Below are positions 8,334 to 16,148 of a stretch of 64,000 bases of DNA, piece by piece. The position numbers were made by a program, and so were the translations under genes. The notes beneath the pieces were generated by a model. That model was given only the letters and a program-made list of their open reading frames with translations, was not told the DNA's origin and made no database searches. Positions within the stretch are counted from its first letter, which is position 1; the number at the start of each line of letters is the position of its first letter. The stretch comes from Cyanosarcina radialis HA8281-LM2 (GTDB taxonomy: Bacteria > Cyanobacteriota > Cyanobacteriia > Cyanobacteriales > CCAP-1448), in the NCBI GenBank assembly GCA_019359615.1, contig JAHHHA010000002.1, positions 264,499 to 328,498 of the forward strand, in the 5' to 3' direction.

Positions 8334-10046
8334 TTAACGCTCTGCCAATCGCCAAATCTTAATCGATGTGTCCTTTTTGATGAATAGGTTTCCGGCCCCA
8401 CTAGCCAAAGTTCGCCCATCGGGGCTGATGGCAACGGAATTAACTTGCTCGGAATGTCCGGTGAGAGTTTGTCGCAGTTCCCCACTTCTTAGATCCCAGA
8501 TTTTGATGGTTTTGTCCCAACCTCCAATAACTAAAGTTCGCCCGTCGGGGCTGATGGCAACAGAATTCACCCAGCCGGAATGTCCGGTGAGAGTTTGTCG
8601 CAGTTCCCCACTGCTGAGGTCCCAGATTTTGATAGTGTCGTCACCGCTACCACTAACTAAAGTTCGCCCATCGGGGCTGATGGCAACAGACCAAACCAAG
8701 TCGGAATGTCCGGTGAGAGTTTGTCGCAGTTTGCCGCTGCGGATGTCCCAGATTTTGATAGTTTTGTCCCAACTTCCACTAACTAAAGTTCGCCCATCGG
8801 GGCTAATGGTGACAGAAGTAACTACATTGGAATGTCCGGTGAGAGTTTGTCGCAGTTTGCCGCTGCGGATGTCCCAGATTTTGATAGTGTCGTCATCACT
8901 ACCACTAGCTAAAGTTTGCCCATCGGGGCTGATGGCAACAGACCAAACCGCGCCGGAATGTCCGGTGAGAGTTTGTCGTAGTTTTCCACTGCTGAGGTCC
9001 CAGATTTTGATGGTGTCTGCTTGCCCACTAACTAAAGTCTCTCCATCGGGGCTAATGGCAACAGAAGAAACCCTGCTGGAATGTCCGGTAATAGTGCGCC
9101 GCAATTTCCCGCTGCTGAGGTCCCAGATTTTGATAGTTTTGTCCCAACTTCCACTAACTAAAGTTTGCCCGTCAGGGCTGATGGCAACGGACTCAACAGA
9201 CAAGGAATGTCCGGTAAGGGTTTTGAATAAAGAAAAGTTGCCACGAGAGTTGTAAGCAACACTGTCGGTAGAGGGTGTCGGAGTTGGCTGTGGAGACGGT
9301 GCAGGTGTTCTTCTTGGTGGTTCAGTTACACTAGCTGGCGGCGAACTAGGTAAAGTCGTTCTCGGCGGCGTAGGGGTTCTGGCGACGTTAGCAAGCTGGG
9401 CATAGGTATCAATCGGGATGGCAAAAAAGTCAGTCTGCTGGGTGTTAATATCGGGGATCGCTAGTCCGTTAATCCCCACTAAGCGCCCCTCGTCATCCAG
9501 TACCGGGCCGCCACTCATCCCCGGTTTGATGGGATTGGTATAAATCCAGGAATAACCATCTTTAGCCTTTGGCAAGCGTCCGATAAGCTGTCCTGAAGGA
9601 TAGCGATCGCATCGTTCCAAGCAAGTTCTATCGGGGGCAATCCAACCAGCAGCATAAACGGTTGTGCCTTCGGGAATTTTATCTGAGTTTCCCAACTGCG
9701 CCACCCGATAAGTGCGATCGCTAGTAAACTGCAATACGGCTAAATCGACGTTGCCCAAGCGTTGGATTTGGTTGGAGTTAATTTGGTAAGTTTTGCCATC
9801 AGCAGTTTGAATCGTATAAGTTCCCGCTTCCTTGACTACGTGCCAGTTAGTCAAGACGGTGTAATTATTGTTTTGGCGATCGACTATCACCCCAGTTCCG
9901 GTATTCGCCCCATCAATGCGTACCATAATTTGTTTGGCGATCGCATTGACATCCGCAGGCGACAAGCTGACGGCGAGTTGAGGCGGAATTAGAGTAGCGA
10001 TCGCTGTCCCCATTAAAACCGCTGGGAGTCTATACGAGAAGTTCAT
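8334..10046 (-). CDS. Exported trypsin-like serine protease with seven WD40 repeats
   Basis: A 570-residue protein. A signal peptide (1-28) is followed by a trypsin/DegP-like protease domain with triad His69 (TNWHVV), Asp101 (NVDLAVLQF) and Ser178 (GMSGGP). A Pro/Thr/Ser-rich linker (about 230-265) leads to seven WD40 repeats, each ending in TIKIWD, enough for one closed beta-propeller. The repeats are very similar to each other, also at DNA level. Substrates are unknown; the propeller presumably recruits proteins. Its protease half is a close paralogue of the gene at 11331, which has TPRs instead. The last repeat carries a small insertion (NLFIKKDTS). Confidence 0.88.
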   Translation of the reverse strand: MNFSYRLPAVLMGTAIATLIPPQLAVSLSPADVNAIAKQIMVRIDGANTGTGVIVDRQNNNYTVLTNWHVVKEAGTYTIQTADGKTYQINSNQIQRLGNVDLAVLQFTSDRTYRVAQLGNSDKIPEGTTVYAAGWIAPDRTCLERCDRYPSGQLIGRLPKAKDGYSWIYTNPIKPGMSGGPVLDDEGRLVGINGLAIPDINTQQTDFFAIPIDTYAQLANVARTPTPPRTTLPSSPPASVTEPPRRTPAPSPQPTPTPSTDSVAYNSRGNFSLFKTLTGHSLSVESVAISPDGQTLVSGSWDKTIKIWDLSSGKLRRTITGHSSRVSSVAISPDGETLVSGQADTIKIWDLSSGKLRQTLTGHSGAVWSVAISPDGQTLASGSDDDTIKIWDIRSGKLRQTLTGHSNVVTSVTISPDGRTLVSGSWDKTIKIWDIRSGKLRQTLTGHSDLVWSVAISPDGRTLVSGSGDDTIKIWDLSSGELRQTLTGHSGWVNSVAISPDGRTLVIGGWDKTIKIWDLRSGELRQTLTGHSEQVNSVAISPDGRTLASGAGNLFIKKDTSIKIWRLAER

Positions 10047-10172
10047 AACTTCTGATTTAGCACTAAATTTAGTTCGATCCTCTTATTTTTAACATTCTCC
10101 AAGGCAAATGTCTCCTGTGGGGGGAAATCTGTGGCAGACTGGAAATGAAATCGTCTGAGCAAAGCGATCGCT

Positions 10173-10763
10173 ATGGTACAAACTCCTCTCAAACAACTTT
10201 CATTTGCTGATTATTTAGCCTACGACGATGGCAATCGTTATGAGTTATTTCATGGAGAGTTAGTCGAAATGCCACCAGCCAGAGGGAAACACGCACTGAT
10301 TATTGACTTTCTACATGACACTTTTAGAGCCGAAATCAAGCGTCTAGATCTTAATTATGTTTCTGGACATAGTGCGATCGGGGTTCGCATTCCTCAAGTG
10401 GGGACAAGAGATACTTCGAGAATTCCTGATATTTGCGTGGCTACTAAAGAGCAATGGCAAGGACTTTTAGATCGATCGGCTGTTTTAGAAGATTCGCCGC
10501 CATTGCTAGTAGTTGAAGTGGTTAGCGAAGGAACTCAAACTGTTGACCATAGACGCAAACGGGCAGAATACAATATTGCTGAAATTCTCGAATACTGGAT
10601 TGTAGACTTTATCGAAGGCGATCGCAAATATCCACCTGGCATTACCGTACTAACTTTGGTTGAAGGCTTTTATGAAGAGGCGGTTTTTCGAGGTAGCGAT
10701 CGCTTAATTTCAACTATTTTTCCCGAATTAAATCTGACAGCAGAACAGATATTGTTAGCCTAA
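10173..10763 (+). CDS. Uma2 family endonuclease (DUF820)
   Basis: A 196-residue protein of the Uma2 family, which is greatly expanded in cyanobacteria and has a PD-(D/E)XK restriction-endonuclease-like fold. It shows the opening FADYLAYDDGNRYELFHGELVEMPP, the catalytic stretch RIPDICVATKEQW and PPLLVVEVVSEG with the conserved E-V-x-S, and RKRAEYNIAEILEYWIVD. The cellular function of the family is not settled. The gene lies between two divergent or convergent protease genes and seems monocistronic. The ATG is preceded by a HIP1 octamer and no strong ribosome site. Confidence 0.88.
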   Translation: MVQTPLKQLSFADYLAYDDGNRYELFHGELVEMPPARGKHALIIDFLHDTFRAEIKRLDLNYVSGHSAIGVRIPQVGTRDTSRIPDICVATKEQWQGLLDRSAVLEDSPPLLVVEVVSEGTQTVDHRRKRAEYNIAEILEYWIVDFIEGDRKYPPGITVLTLVEGFYEEAVFRGSDRLISTIFPELNLTAEQILLA

Positions 10764-11330
10764 AAGTCGCGCTCGAATTGTTTTTTTATAAGTGCGATCG
10801 CTTCTAATCTCAATTCCACTGAGAGATCGCTTTGCCGTATTATGCTGGGAAAAATCTCTGCTATTTGCTATTTGATTTTATTCGGTTTTAACCGACTTTA
10901 GCTATTAGCCAGGGAATTAATTCCCTGGCGGGTGGAATACTCAACTTTAGATCTGATAATACTTATATTTTGCCTTAGCAGCAACAACCGCCGGGGGTTC
11001 AAAACCCCCGTCTCATAGCGAAAGTCCTCTGAAGAGGACTAGGTAATAATTATGTTTTGTTGCTCTCTCGATCGCCTATTTATTAATTGTACGATCGCTA
11101 AATTGCCCGATCGCTCCTTATCCTCCACTCTACAGATCGCGTAGCGCGTTCCATTGGTGCAGCCTACCCGCAGGGCATAAGAACAAATCATACGAAATCC
11201 GCTTAGCAAAAGTTGTTTCCCTCACCCCGCCTCCGGCACCCCTCTCCCACGGGAGAGGGGCAGGGGATGAGGGTGGGATTCAAGGTTTTAACAACCGGAT
11301 TTGATATCACCACCAGTAGATGACAGCTTT
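10764..11330. other. Repeat-rich spacer
   Basis: No gene is seen. The spacer holds a GGGAATTAATTCCCTGG palindrome (about 10912-10928), a hairpin element GGGGGTTCAAAACCCCCG followed by AAAGTCCTCTGAAGAGGACT (about 10993-11041), a HIP1-type repeat near 11139-11180, and one full MITE-like copy (11188-11309). A version of the second element also flanks the transposon end at 40160. Confidence 0.6.
11188..11309. repeat. MITE-like interspersed repeat, copy 2
   Basis: About 122 bp bounded by TCATACGAAATCCGCTTAGC and the inverted end CCGGATTTGATATCA. The inner part has a strong palindrome CTCTCCCACGGGAGAG set between CCCTCACCCC and GATGAGGG. It has no coding capacity. It resembles the copies at 5676-5815 and 16014-16143. 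Confidence 0.65.
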
Positions 11331-12740
11331 CTATTCTAGCTCTCGAATTTGTTTCAAGGATTGTTGATAAAGCTCTTGGTCGCCTTGCTGCTGAAACAAT
11401 CGAGCAGCTTTCCGAAAATCTGCTAGGGCTTTTTGTTTGTCTTTTCGTTGCTTAAAAACAAAACCTCGGCTGGAGTATGCAATAGCCAAGTTGGGGTCAA
11501 GGCGAATCGCTTGGTTCAAATCGGCGAGAGCTTCTTCGTACTGTTTGAGGAAATAGCGGACACCACCTCGGTTGGAGTAGGCACTAGCATTGTTAGGATC
11601 GAGGCGAATCGCTTGATTAAAATCGGCGAGAGCTTCTTCGTACTGTTTAAGGTTAATGCGGACAAAACCTCGATTGACATAGGCAGGAGCATTGTTGGGG
11701 TTAAGGCGAATCGCTCGCTCGAAAGCTGCGATCGCGCCCCGATAGTCTTTCGACGCATAAAGAGCAACGCCACGGCTTCTGTAGGCATCCCCTTGCTTTC
11801 CTTGTCGCTCGAAGAGTTCTGCGGCTTTCTCAAGGCTCTCAATTGCCTGTTGCGGCTTGTTAGTGTTGAGGAAAGCGCCCCCCCTCTGCTCGTAAGCACC
11901 AGCATGATTGGCATTGAGAGCAATTGCCCGATCGAAATCAGCGATCGCACCTTGAAAGTCATTTCGCTTCAACTTATCCTGACCCTGCTGAAAAAATTCC
12001 TCGGCTTGGGAGTTGTTGGAGGTTGCAGCTACCGAACGCGAACTTGGTGGCGAACTAGCAGGACGGGTAGCTACCTGGGTAGGCGATGGTTTCTTGTAAA
12101 AATTAATCGGAATTCCAGCAAAGTCTGTGGCTTGAGTTCTAGCATCGGCTACGGCTTTGCCGTTAATTCCCACCAAGCGCCCTCGATCGTCTAACACCGG
12201 GCCGCCACTCATCCCAGGTTTGACGACATTGTTGTAGACCAAACCGTATCCATCTTTAGGCTTGGTCAGCAGCCGAGAAATACTGCCGTTGGCAAAGATA
12301 TATCCCCGTTCGGAATTGAGTCGATCGGGATCTGCCCAACCAGCCACGTAAACATTTGTGCCTTCAGTTAACTTGTCGGCATCGGCTAACTCGGCTACCT
12401 TATAGGCTTGAGAACTAGTAAATTGCAATACGGCTAAATCTACCCCATCAATCCGTTTGGCTTGACTGGAGTTGACTTGGTAAGACTTGCCATCAGCCGT
12501 TTGAATCGTATAATTTCCCGCTACTTGGACTACGTGCCAGTTGGTGATGACGGTGTAATTATTGCCTTGGCGATCGACTATGACCCCAGTTCCGGTGTTC
12601 GCCCCATCGATCCGCACCGTAATTTGTTTAGCGATATCGTTGACTTCAGCCGAAGATAAAGCCAGGGCAATTTGAGGTTGAATTAGGGTAGCGATCGCCG
12701 TTCCGATTAATACCGCTGGCAGTCTGTAAGATAAATTCAT
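11331..12740 (-). CDS. Exported trypsin-like serine protease with TPR repeats
   Basis: A 469-residue protein. The signal peptide (1-29) and protease domain match those of the WD40 protease at 8334, with the triad at the same positions: His69, Asp101 and Ser178 (GMSGGP). After a Ser/Pro-rich linker (about 222-245) come about five to six TPR units, recognisable by AIADFDRAIALNANHAGAYEQRG, AIAAFERAIRLNPNNAPAYVNRG and similar. TPRs bind proteins, so the domain probably supplies a partner or substrate dock. The shared protease half and different tail indicate duplication followed by domain exchange. Confidence 0.88.
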   Translation of the reverse strand: MNLSYRLPAVLIGTAIATLIQPQIALALSSAEVNDIAKQITVRIDGANTGTGVIVDRQGNNYTVITNWHVVQVAGNYTIQTADGKSYQVNSSQAKRIDGVDLAVLQFTSSQAYKVAELADADKLTEGTNVYVAGWADPDRLNSERGYIFANGSISRLLTKPKDGYGLVYNNVVKPGMSGGPVLDDRGRLVGINGKAVADARTQATDFAGIPINFYKKPSPTQVATRPASSPPSSRSVAATSNNSQAEEFFQQGQDKLKRNDFQGAIADFDRAIALNANHAGAYEQRGGAFLNTNKPQQAIESLEKAAELFERQGKQGDAYRSRGVALYASKDYRGAIAAFERAIRLNPNNAPAYVNRGFVRINLKQYEEALADFNQAIRLDPNNASAYSNRGGVRYFLKQYEEALADLNQAIRLDPNLAIAYSSRGFVFKQRKDKQKALADFRKAARLFQQQGDQELYQQSLKQIRELE

Positions 12741-12890
12741 GTTTCAACGCTGCGATCGCCAAAATTCTAAAGTCTCTTGAATCGCTTTCTCTCCTTCTCC
12801 CAAGCTTGGGAGAAGGGGTTGGGGGATGAGGGCAAGCCACGTACAGCATTCCGAGCGCACAAACCACCAATTCACGGGTTCAATCGCTCT
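12741..12890. repeat. Palindromic core of the MITE-like repeat in spacer
   Basis: The segment at about 12788-12836 (CTTCTCCCAAGCTTGGGAGAAG followed by GGGGGATGAGGGC) matches the inner palindrome of the MITE-like elements but lacks their AAATCCG termini. It separates the COP23 gene from the TPR protease on the same strand and could form a strong hairpin. Confidence 0.5.
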
Positions 12891-13448
12891 CTATTGACTG
12901 GCTGTATCGGGCGAATCGCCTTCTTCTACCGCCAATATTTCTAACAGCCGATCGACATCTACATAAGTTTCACTGTCAACGTAAGACAGGGGGTTGCTGC
13001 CGCTGAGATAAACTTCGTTGCGAGAACCCAGATCCCGAAGATTGAGTAACTGGACCAAAACTGGTTCGGGGTCTGTTCCTCGCGTCAGCGTCACTAGCAC
13101 CTGATTTCTCCGACAAGCACCACCTTTACGATCGGCAATGCACAACACGGGGTATCCATTTACAGTTCCCGTGCGGACAAACTTCAACGTTCTGTTTTCG
13201 TAGTGCTTCTGAAATCTGGTAGCCACTATTCGACAGCGTTCTGCTGGAGAGCCAAGGCCGTTAGTTACCCAACTAATCATGCGGACGCTTCCCTGACCTG
13301 GAATCTGCACGTAGGTGATAGGCACGCCATGCTTTTTAGCGCAGAAGAACCTACTGGGTTGAGCGTTAGCCTGCTGGCTGAAAATGGCACTGGTGCCAAC
13401 GGTCAACGTCAATCCTGTCAAGACTTGGATAAGTAACCGCAGTTTCAT
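12891..13448 (-). CDS. COP23 domain exported protein
   Basis: A 185-residue exported protein of the COP23 family, named for a circadian-oscillating membrane protein of Cyanothece. The signal peptide is MKLRLLIQV...FSQQANAQ, with cleavage near ANA. The mature part has conserved cysteines (FFCAK, ERCRIVA, VLCIADR, GGACRRN) and the family pattern GVPITYVQ...RMISWV...RTGTVNGYPVLC...NQVLVTLTRG. I chose the ATG at 13448 over a GTG four codons upstream, because the signal peptide then begins normally. COP23 genes often sit beside trypsin-like proteases, as here. Function unknown. Confidence 0.8.
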   Translation of the reverse strand: MKLRLLIQVLTGLTLTVGTSAIFSQQANAQPSRFFCAKKHGVPITYVQIPGQGSVRMISWVTNGLGSPAERCRIVATRFQKHYENRTLKFVRTGTVNGYPVLCIADRKGGACRRNQVLVTLTRGTDPEPVLVQLLNLRDLGSRNEVYLSGSNPLSYVDSETYVDVDRLLEILAVEEGDSPDTASQ

Positions 13449-13642
13449 AAGAAGTTCCACTCGCGCGATTAATCGATCGATTAGGCTCGATCTTAATGTT
13501 TCTCGTCAATACCCTGTCAGCTAAAATAGTTCAGATTGCTACCATCGACAATTATTATCTCCTTTTATTTTCTCAGCCACCACGTTTGTAACTAAATTTT
13601 TACCTATTTTTTCGGTTTAACTTTCAATTTTGGGTAAATCTT

Positions 13643-15049
13643 ATGCTTGGGAAAACGCTGCGCGATCGCTACAGTCTCATCAAAATCATCGGTGGGGGCG
13701 GCTTTGGCGATACTTATCTAGCTAAAGATTTACATCTGCCGCGTCAACCTTTGTGCGTCGTCAAACACCTGAAACCGAAAAATCCCGATCCAGATACGCT
13801 ATCAATTGCTAGACGTTTGTTTGCAACTGAAGCCGATATTTTGTATCGATTAAAACACGATCGCATCCCGCAATTGTTAGCGCACTTTGAAGAAAATGGA
13901 GAATTTTATTTAGTCCAAGAATACATTGATGGCGACGATTTAAGCAAAACCGAACTCTCTCCAGGAAATAAGTTAACTGAAAAGGAAGCGATCGCCCTCT
14001 TGCAAGATATTCTTGAAGTTTTAGCATTCGTTCACCACCAAAATGTCATCCATCGCGATCTAAAACCTTCAAATTTAATCCGTCGCCGAGCCGATAACAA
14101 AGTAGTTTTAATTGACTTTGGTGCCGTCAAAGAGATTCACACTTTATCAATTACAACTCAGGGACAAACCAGTTTAACAGTGGCAGTCGGGACGCTGGGC
14201 TATATGCCTTCCGAGCAATCTAGCGGACAGCCGCAATTATGCAGCGACGTGTATGCAGTAGGAGCGATCGGAATTCAAGCTTTGACTGGGATTTCGCCTT
14301 TCCAATTACCCAAAGACCCCAAAACTTTAGAGATTCTCTGGCGCGATCGAGTCCAGGTTAGCAAAAAGCTAGCCGATATTTTAGACAAAATGTGTCGATA
14401 CCACTTCGATCGACGTTATCCTTCGGCAGTTGAAGCATTGCAGGCGATCGCTACTTTAAAACCTCAGCAGAACTATAAATTGATAATTGGTAGTGTAATC
14501 GGGATAGCGATCGTTAGCATCTTAGGAGTGTTTTTCCCAAAAATTCAACAACTTTGCTGTCAACCAACAATAGAATTTGGTGATTATAAAAACTCGACTC
14601 ATGGCATCGAAATTAAGTATCCTAAAAACTGGAACAAGCAAGCAGGTGCATTTCCTTTTACTCCTGATGTGACCATATTTCAGTCACCTTTAGAAAGCGA
14701 TAACGATAAATTTCAAGAACAGCTAATTGTCAATATCGTAGAATTAGATAATCCAGTTCTATTAGATGATTACGCTCAAAAGATAATTGCCGATCTGAAA
14801 ACGAGTTTGAATAATCTTGAAGTTGCCGATCGCTGCGATCGAGAAATTGTTTTAGCTAACGGTAAAACCAATACAGTTTGTTATACTGCGCGAGATGAAG
14901 GACGTAAATTAAAATATTTATTAGCTCTAACTTTAAATGGCGATCGAGTCTATTATCTTACTTATATAGCCGAACCGGATAAATATGATAAGTTTTTAGG
15001 AACAGTCAAAGAAATGATGAAATCGTTTCAAATTGTCGATTCTAAATAA
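13643..15049 (+). CDS. Membrane-anchored Ser/Thr protein kinase with extracytoplasmic PsbP-like domain
   Basis: A 468-residue Hanks-type kinase. The P-loop is GGGGFGDTY (17-25), with ATP-anchoring Lys41, Glu63 in the C-helix, the catalytic loop HRDLKPSN (Asp139) and the DFG motif (158-160). The substrate-binding GYMPSEQ replaces the APE region. A membrane helix (about 279-298) leads to an outside domain of about 165 residues beginning HGIEIKYPKNWNKQ, resembling PsbP/MOG1-like sensor folds. All catalytic residues are present, so it should be active. It is divergent from the COP23 gene and may signal with that secreted protease/COP23 group; this is inference. Confidence 0.9.
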   Translation: MLGKTLRDRYSLIKIIGGGGFGDTYLAKDLHLPRQPLCVVKHLKPKNPDPDTLSIARRLFATEADILYRLKHDRIPQLLAHFEENGEFYLVQEYIDGDDLSKTELSPGNKLTEKEAIALLQDILEVLAFVHHQNVIHRDLKPSNLIRRRADNKVVLIDFGAVKEIHTLSITTQGQTSLTVAVGTLGYMPSEQSSGQPQLCSDVYAVGAIGIQALTGISPFQLPKDPKTLEILWRDRVQVSKKLADILDKMCRYHFDRRYPSAVEALQAIATLKPQQNYKLIIGSVIGIAIVSILGVFFPKIQQLCCQPTIEFGDYKNSTHGIEIKYPKNWNKQAGAFPFTPDVTIFQSPLESDNDKFQEQLIVNIVELDNPVLLDDYAQKIIADLKTSLNNLEVADRCDREIVLANGKTNTVCYTARDEGRKLKYLLALTLNGDRVYYLTYIAEPDKYDKFLGTVKEMMKSFQIVDSK

Positions 15050-15095
15050 TAATGTGAGATTTACCGAATCACATGAAAAGAGTTGTTGAAGATAT

Positions 15096-16010
15096 CTACT
15101 CTAAAAGCAGGCGATCGATCCGATCGCCCCACGATCGAGTGCTATCTTCTGAGGGATATCCGATCGCGCTCATAGGTATGACATTAGCAAGTTCGAGCCA
15201 CTGCCGGAAATGGTTCTCGATCTGACCTAAGCCAGACAACATCTGAGTCATATAGGTAAATTGCCGCAGGGTATCCAGTTTGTCTTTACCCGTCAGAGGA
15301 GTAACTAGCTTTTCTTTGGTTCGATCCAAAACGAAAATGTGCCGCAACGGTTGGGGGCGATCGCAAAAACCCGACAGCGGCAGAAAATGTAGGTACTTAG
15401 GATCGAAGGGTGCGGGATAACTGAGTTTTGAAGGAGCAATCTGCAATAGCTCTATGGTTTCTTTTGTCAGTCGGAGAAATCCCAGTCCGGGTTGGACGCA
15501 GAATCGATCGCCATCGCTCTTCAAAGCGGCAATATTGTCGTCGAGAATCCGAAACCCCCGTTCTAGCATCAATGCCGTCAGGGTAGATTTGCCAGTCCCC
15601 GAATGGCCGCAAACGATCGCCGCCCCCTTTGGAGTTGCGATCGAGCATCCGTGCAGAGCCAAAATGCCGCGCTGAATCAGCAGTCCGCCCGTAACTCCAC
15701 CGAATAAAAGATTGCACAGTCTGAGATTTTCGACTTCTGGTTTGGGGGCAATAGAGATTCGCTCTCCTCCCTGAACCCAAAAATCGGCAATGGTTCGCGT
15801 CTTAAAAAGCAACTGTCCGGGTCGAGCTTCAAAGCGGGCGGTTTGACTGATTGGATGGCTGAGGCGATCTGGTACTGGTTCCAAGGCGATCGCAATATCA
15901 TAATCTGGAGAGTTGTCCGTTACTCCAGGAACGGGCAACCACCCCATCCGCGAGCGAAATCGCAACCCAAAAGCCTGATGAATGTAATAGTCTGGGGATT
16001 CTAAGGGCAT
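15096..16010 (-). CDS. HPr kinase-like protein of the RiPP-associated type
   Basis: A 304-residue protein with the P-loop GHSGTGKST (about 168-176) and the fold of HPr kinase/phosphorylase C-terminal domains, in the variant found near lasso-peptide cyclases. It has GGLLIQRGILALHGCSI before the P-loop and RGFRILDDNIAAL after it. In some lasso clusters such kinases phosphorylate the precursor C-terminus. The ATG at 16010 is preferred: an in-frame TTG four codons upstream lies in the MITE-like repeat 16014-16143. It lies directly downstream of the asparagine-synthetase homologue, probably one operon, but no precursor or protease gene is nearby. Confidence 0.75.
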   Translation of the reverse strand: MPLESPDYYIHQAFGLRFRSRMGWLPVPGVTDNSPDYDIAIALEPVPDRLSHPISQTARFEARPGQLLFKTRTIADFWVQGGERISIAPKPEVENLRLCNLLFGGVTGGLLIQRGILALHGCSIATPKGAAIVCGHSGTGKSTLTALMLERGFRILDDNIAALKSDGDRFCVQPGLGFLRLTKETIELLQIAPSKLSYPAPFDPKYLHFLPLSGFCDRPQPLRHIFVLDRTKEKLVTPLTGKDKLDTLRQFTYMTQMLSGLGQIENHFRQWLELANVIPMSAIGYPSEDSTRSWGDRIDRLLLE

Positions 16011-16013
16011 AAC

Positions 16014-16143
16014 TGATACCAAATCCGCTTAGCAACACTTGGTTAGCCCTCACCCCGCCCTAACGGGCACCCCTCTCCCAAGCTTGGGAGAGGGGAAGGG
16101 GGTGAGGGCTGGATTTCTGGTTTTAAACACCGAATTCGATATG
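16014..16143. repeat. MITE-like interspersed repeat, copy 3, between cyclase-like and kinase-like genes
   Basis: About 130 bp starting TGATACCAAATCCGCTTAGC and ending CGAATTCGATATG, the degenerate inverted end. The core holds CCCTAACGGGCACCCCTC and the palindrome TCTCCCAAGCTTGGGAGA. It fills almost the whole gap between the stop at 16149 and the ATG at 16010, so it was inserted into a probable two-gene operon. Confidence 0.65.
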
Positions 16144-16148
16144 AAAGG

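Noticed and set aside
8368..9255. Long plus-strand frame opposite the WD40 region
   Set aside because: It mirrors the repeats of the real gene (same unit repeated in antisense) and has no independent support.
11433..12194. 253-residue plus-strand frame opposite the TPR protease
   Set aside because: It is a shadow of the coding strand; the TPR protein is clearly the real product.
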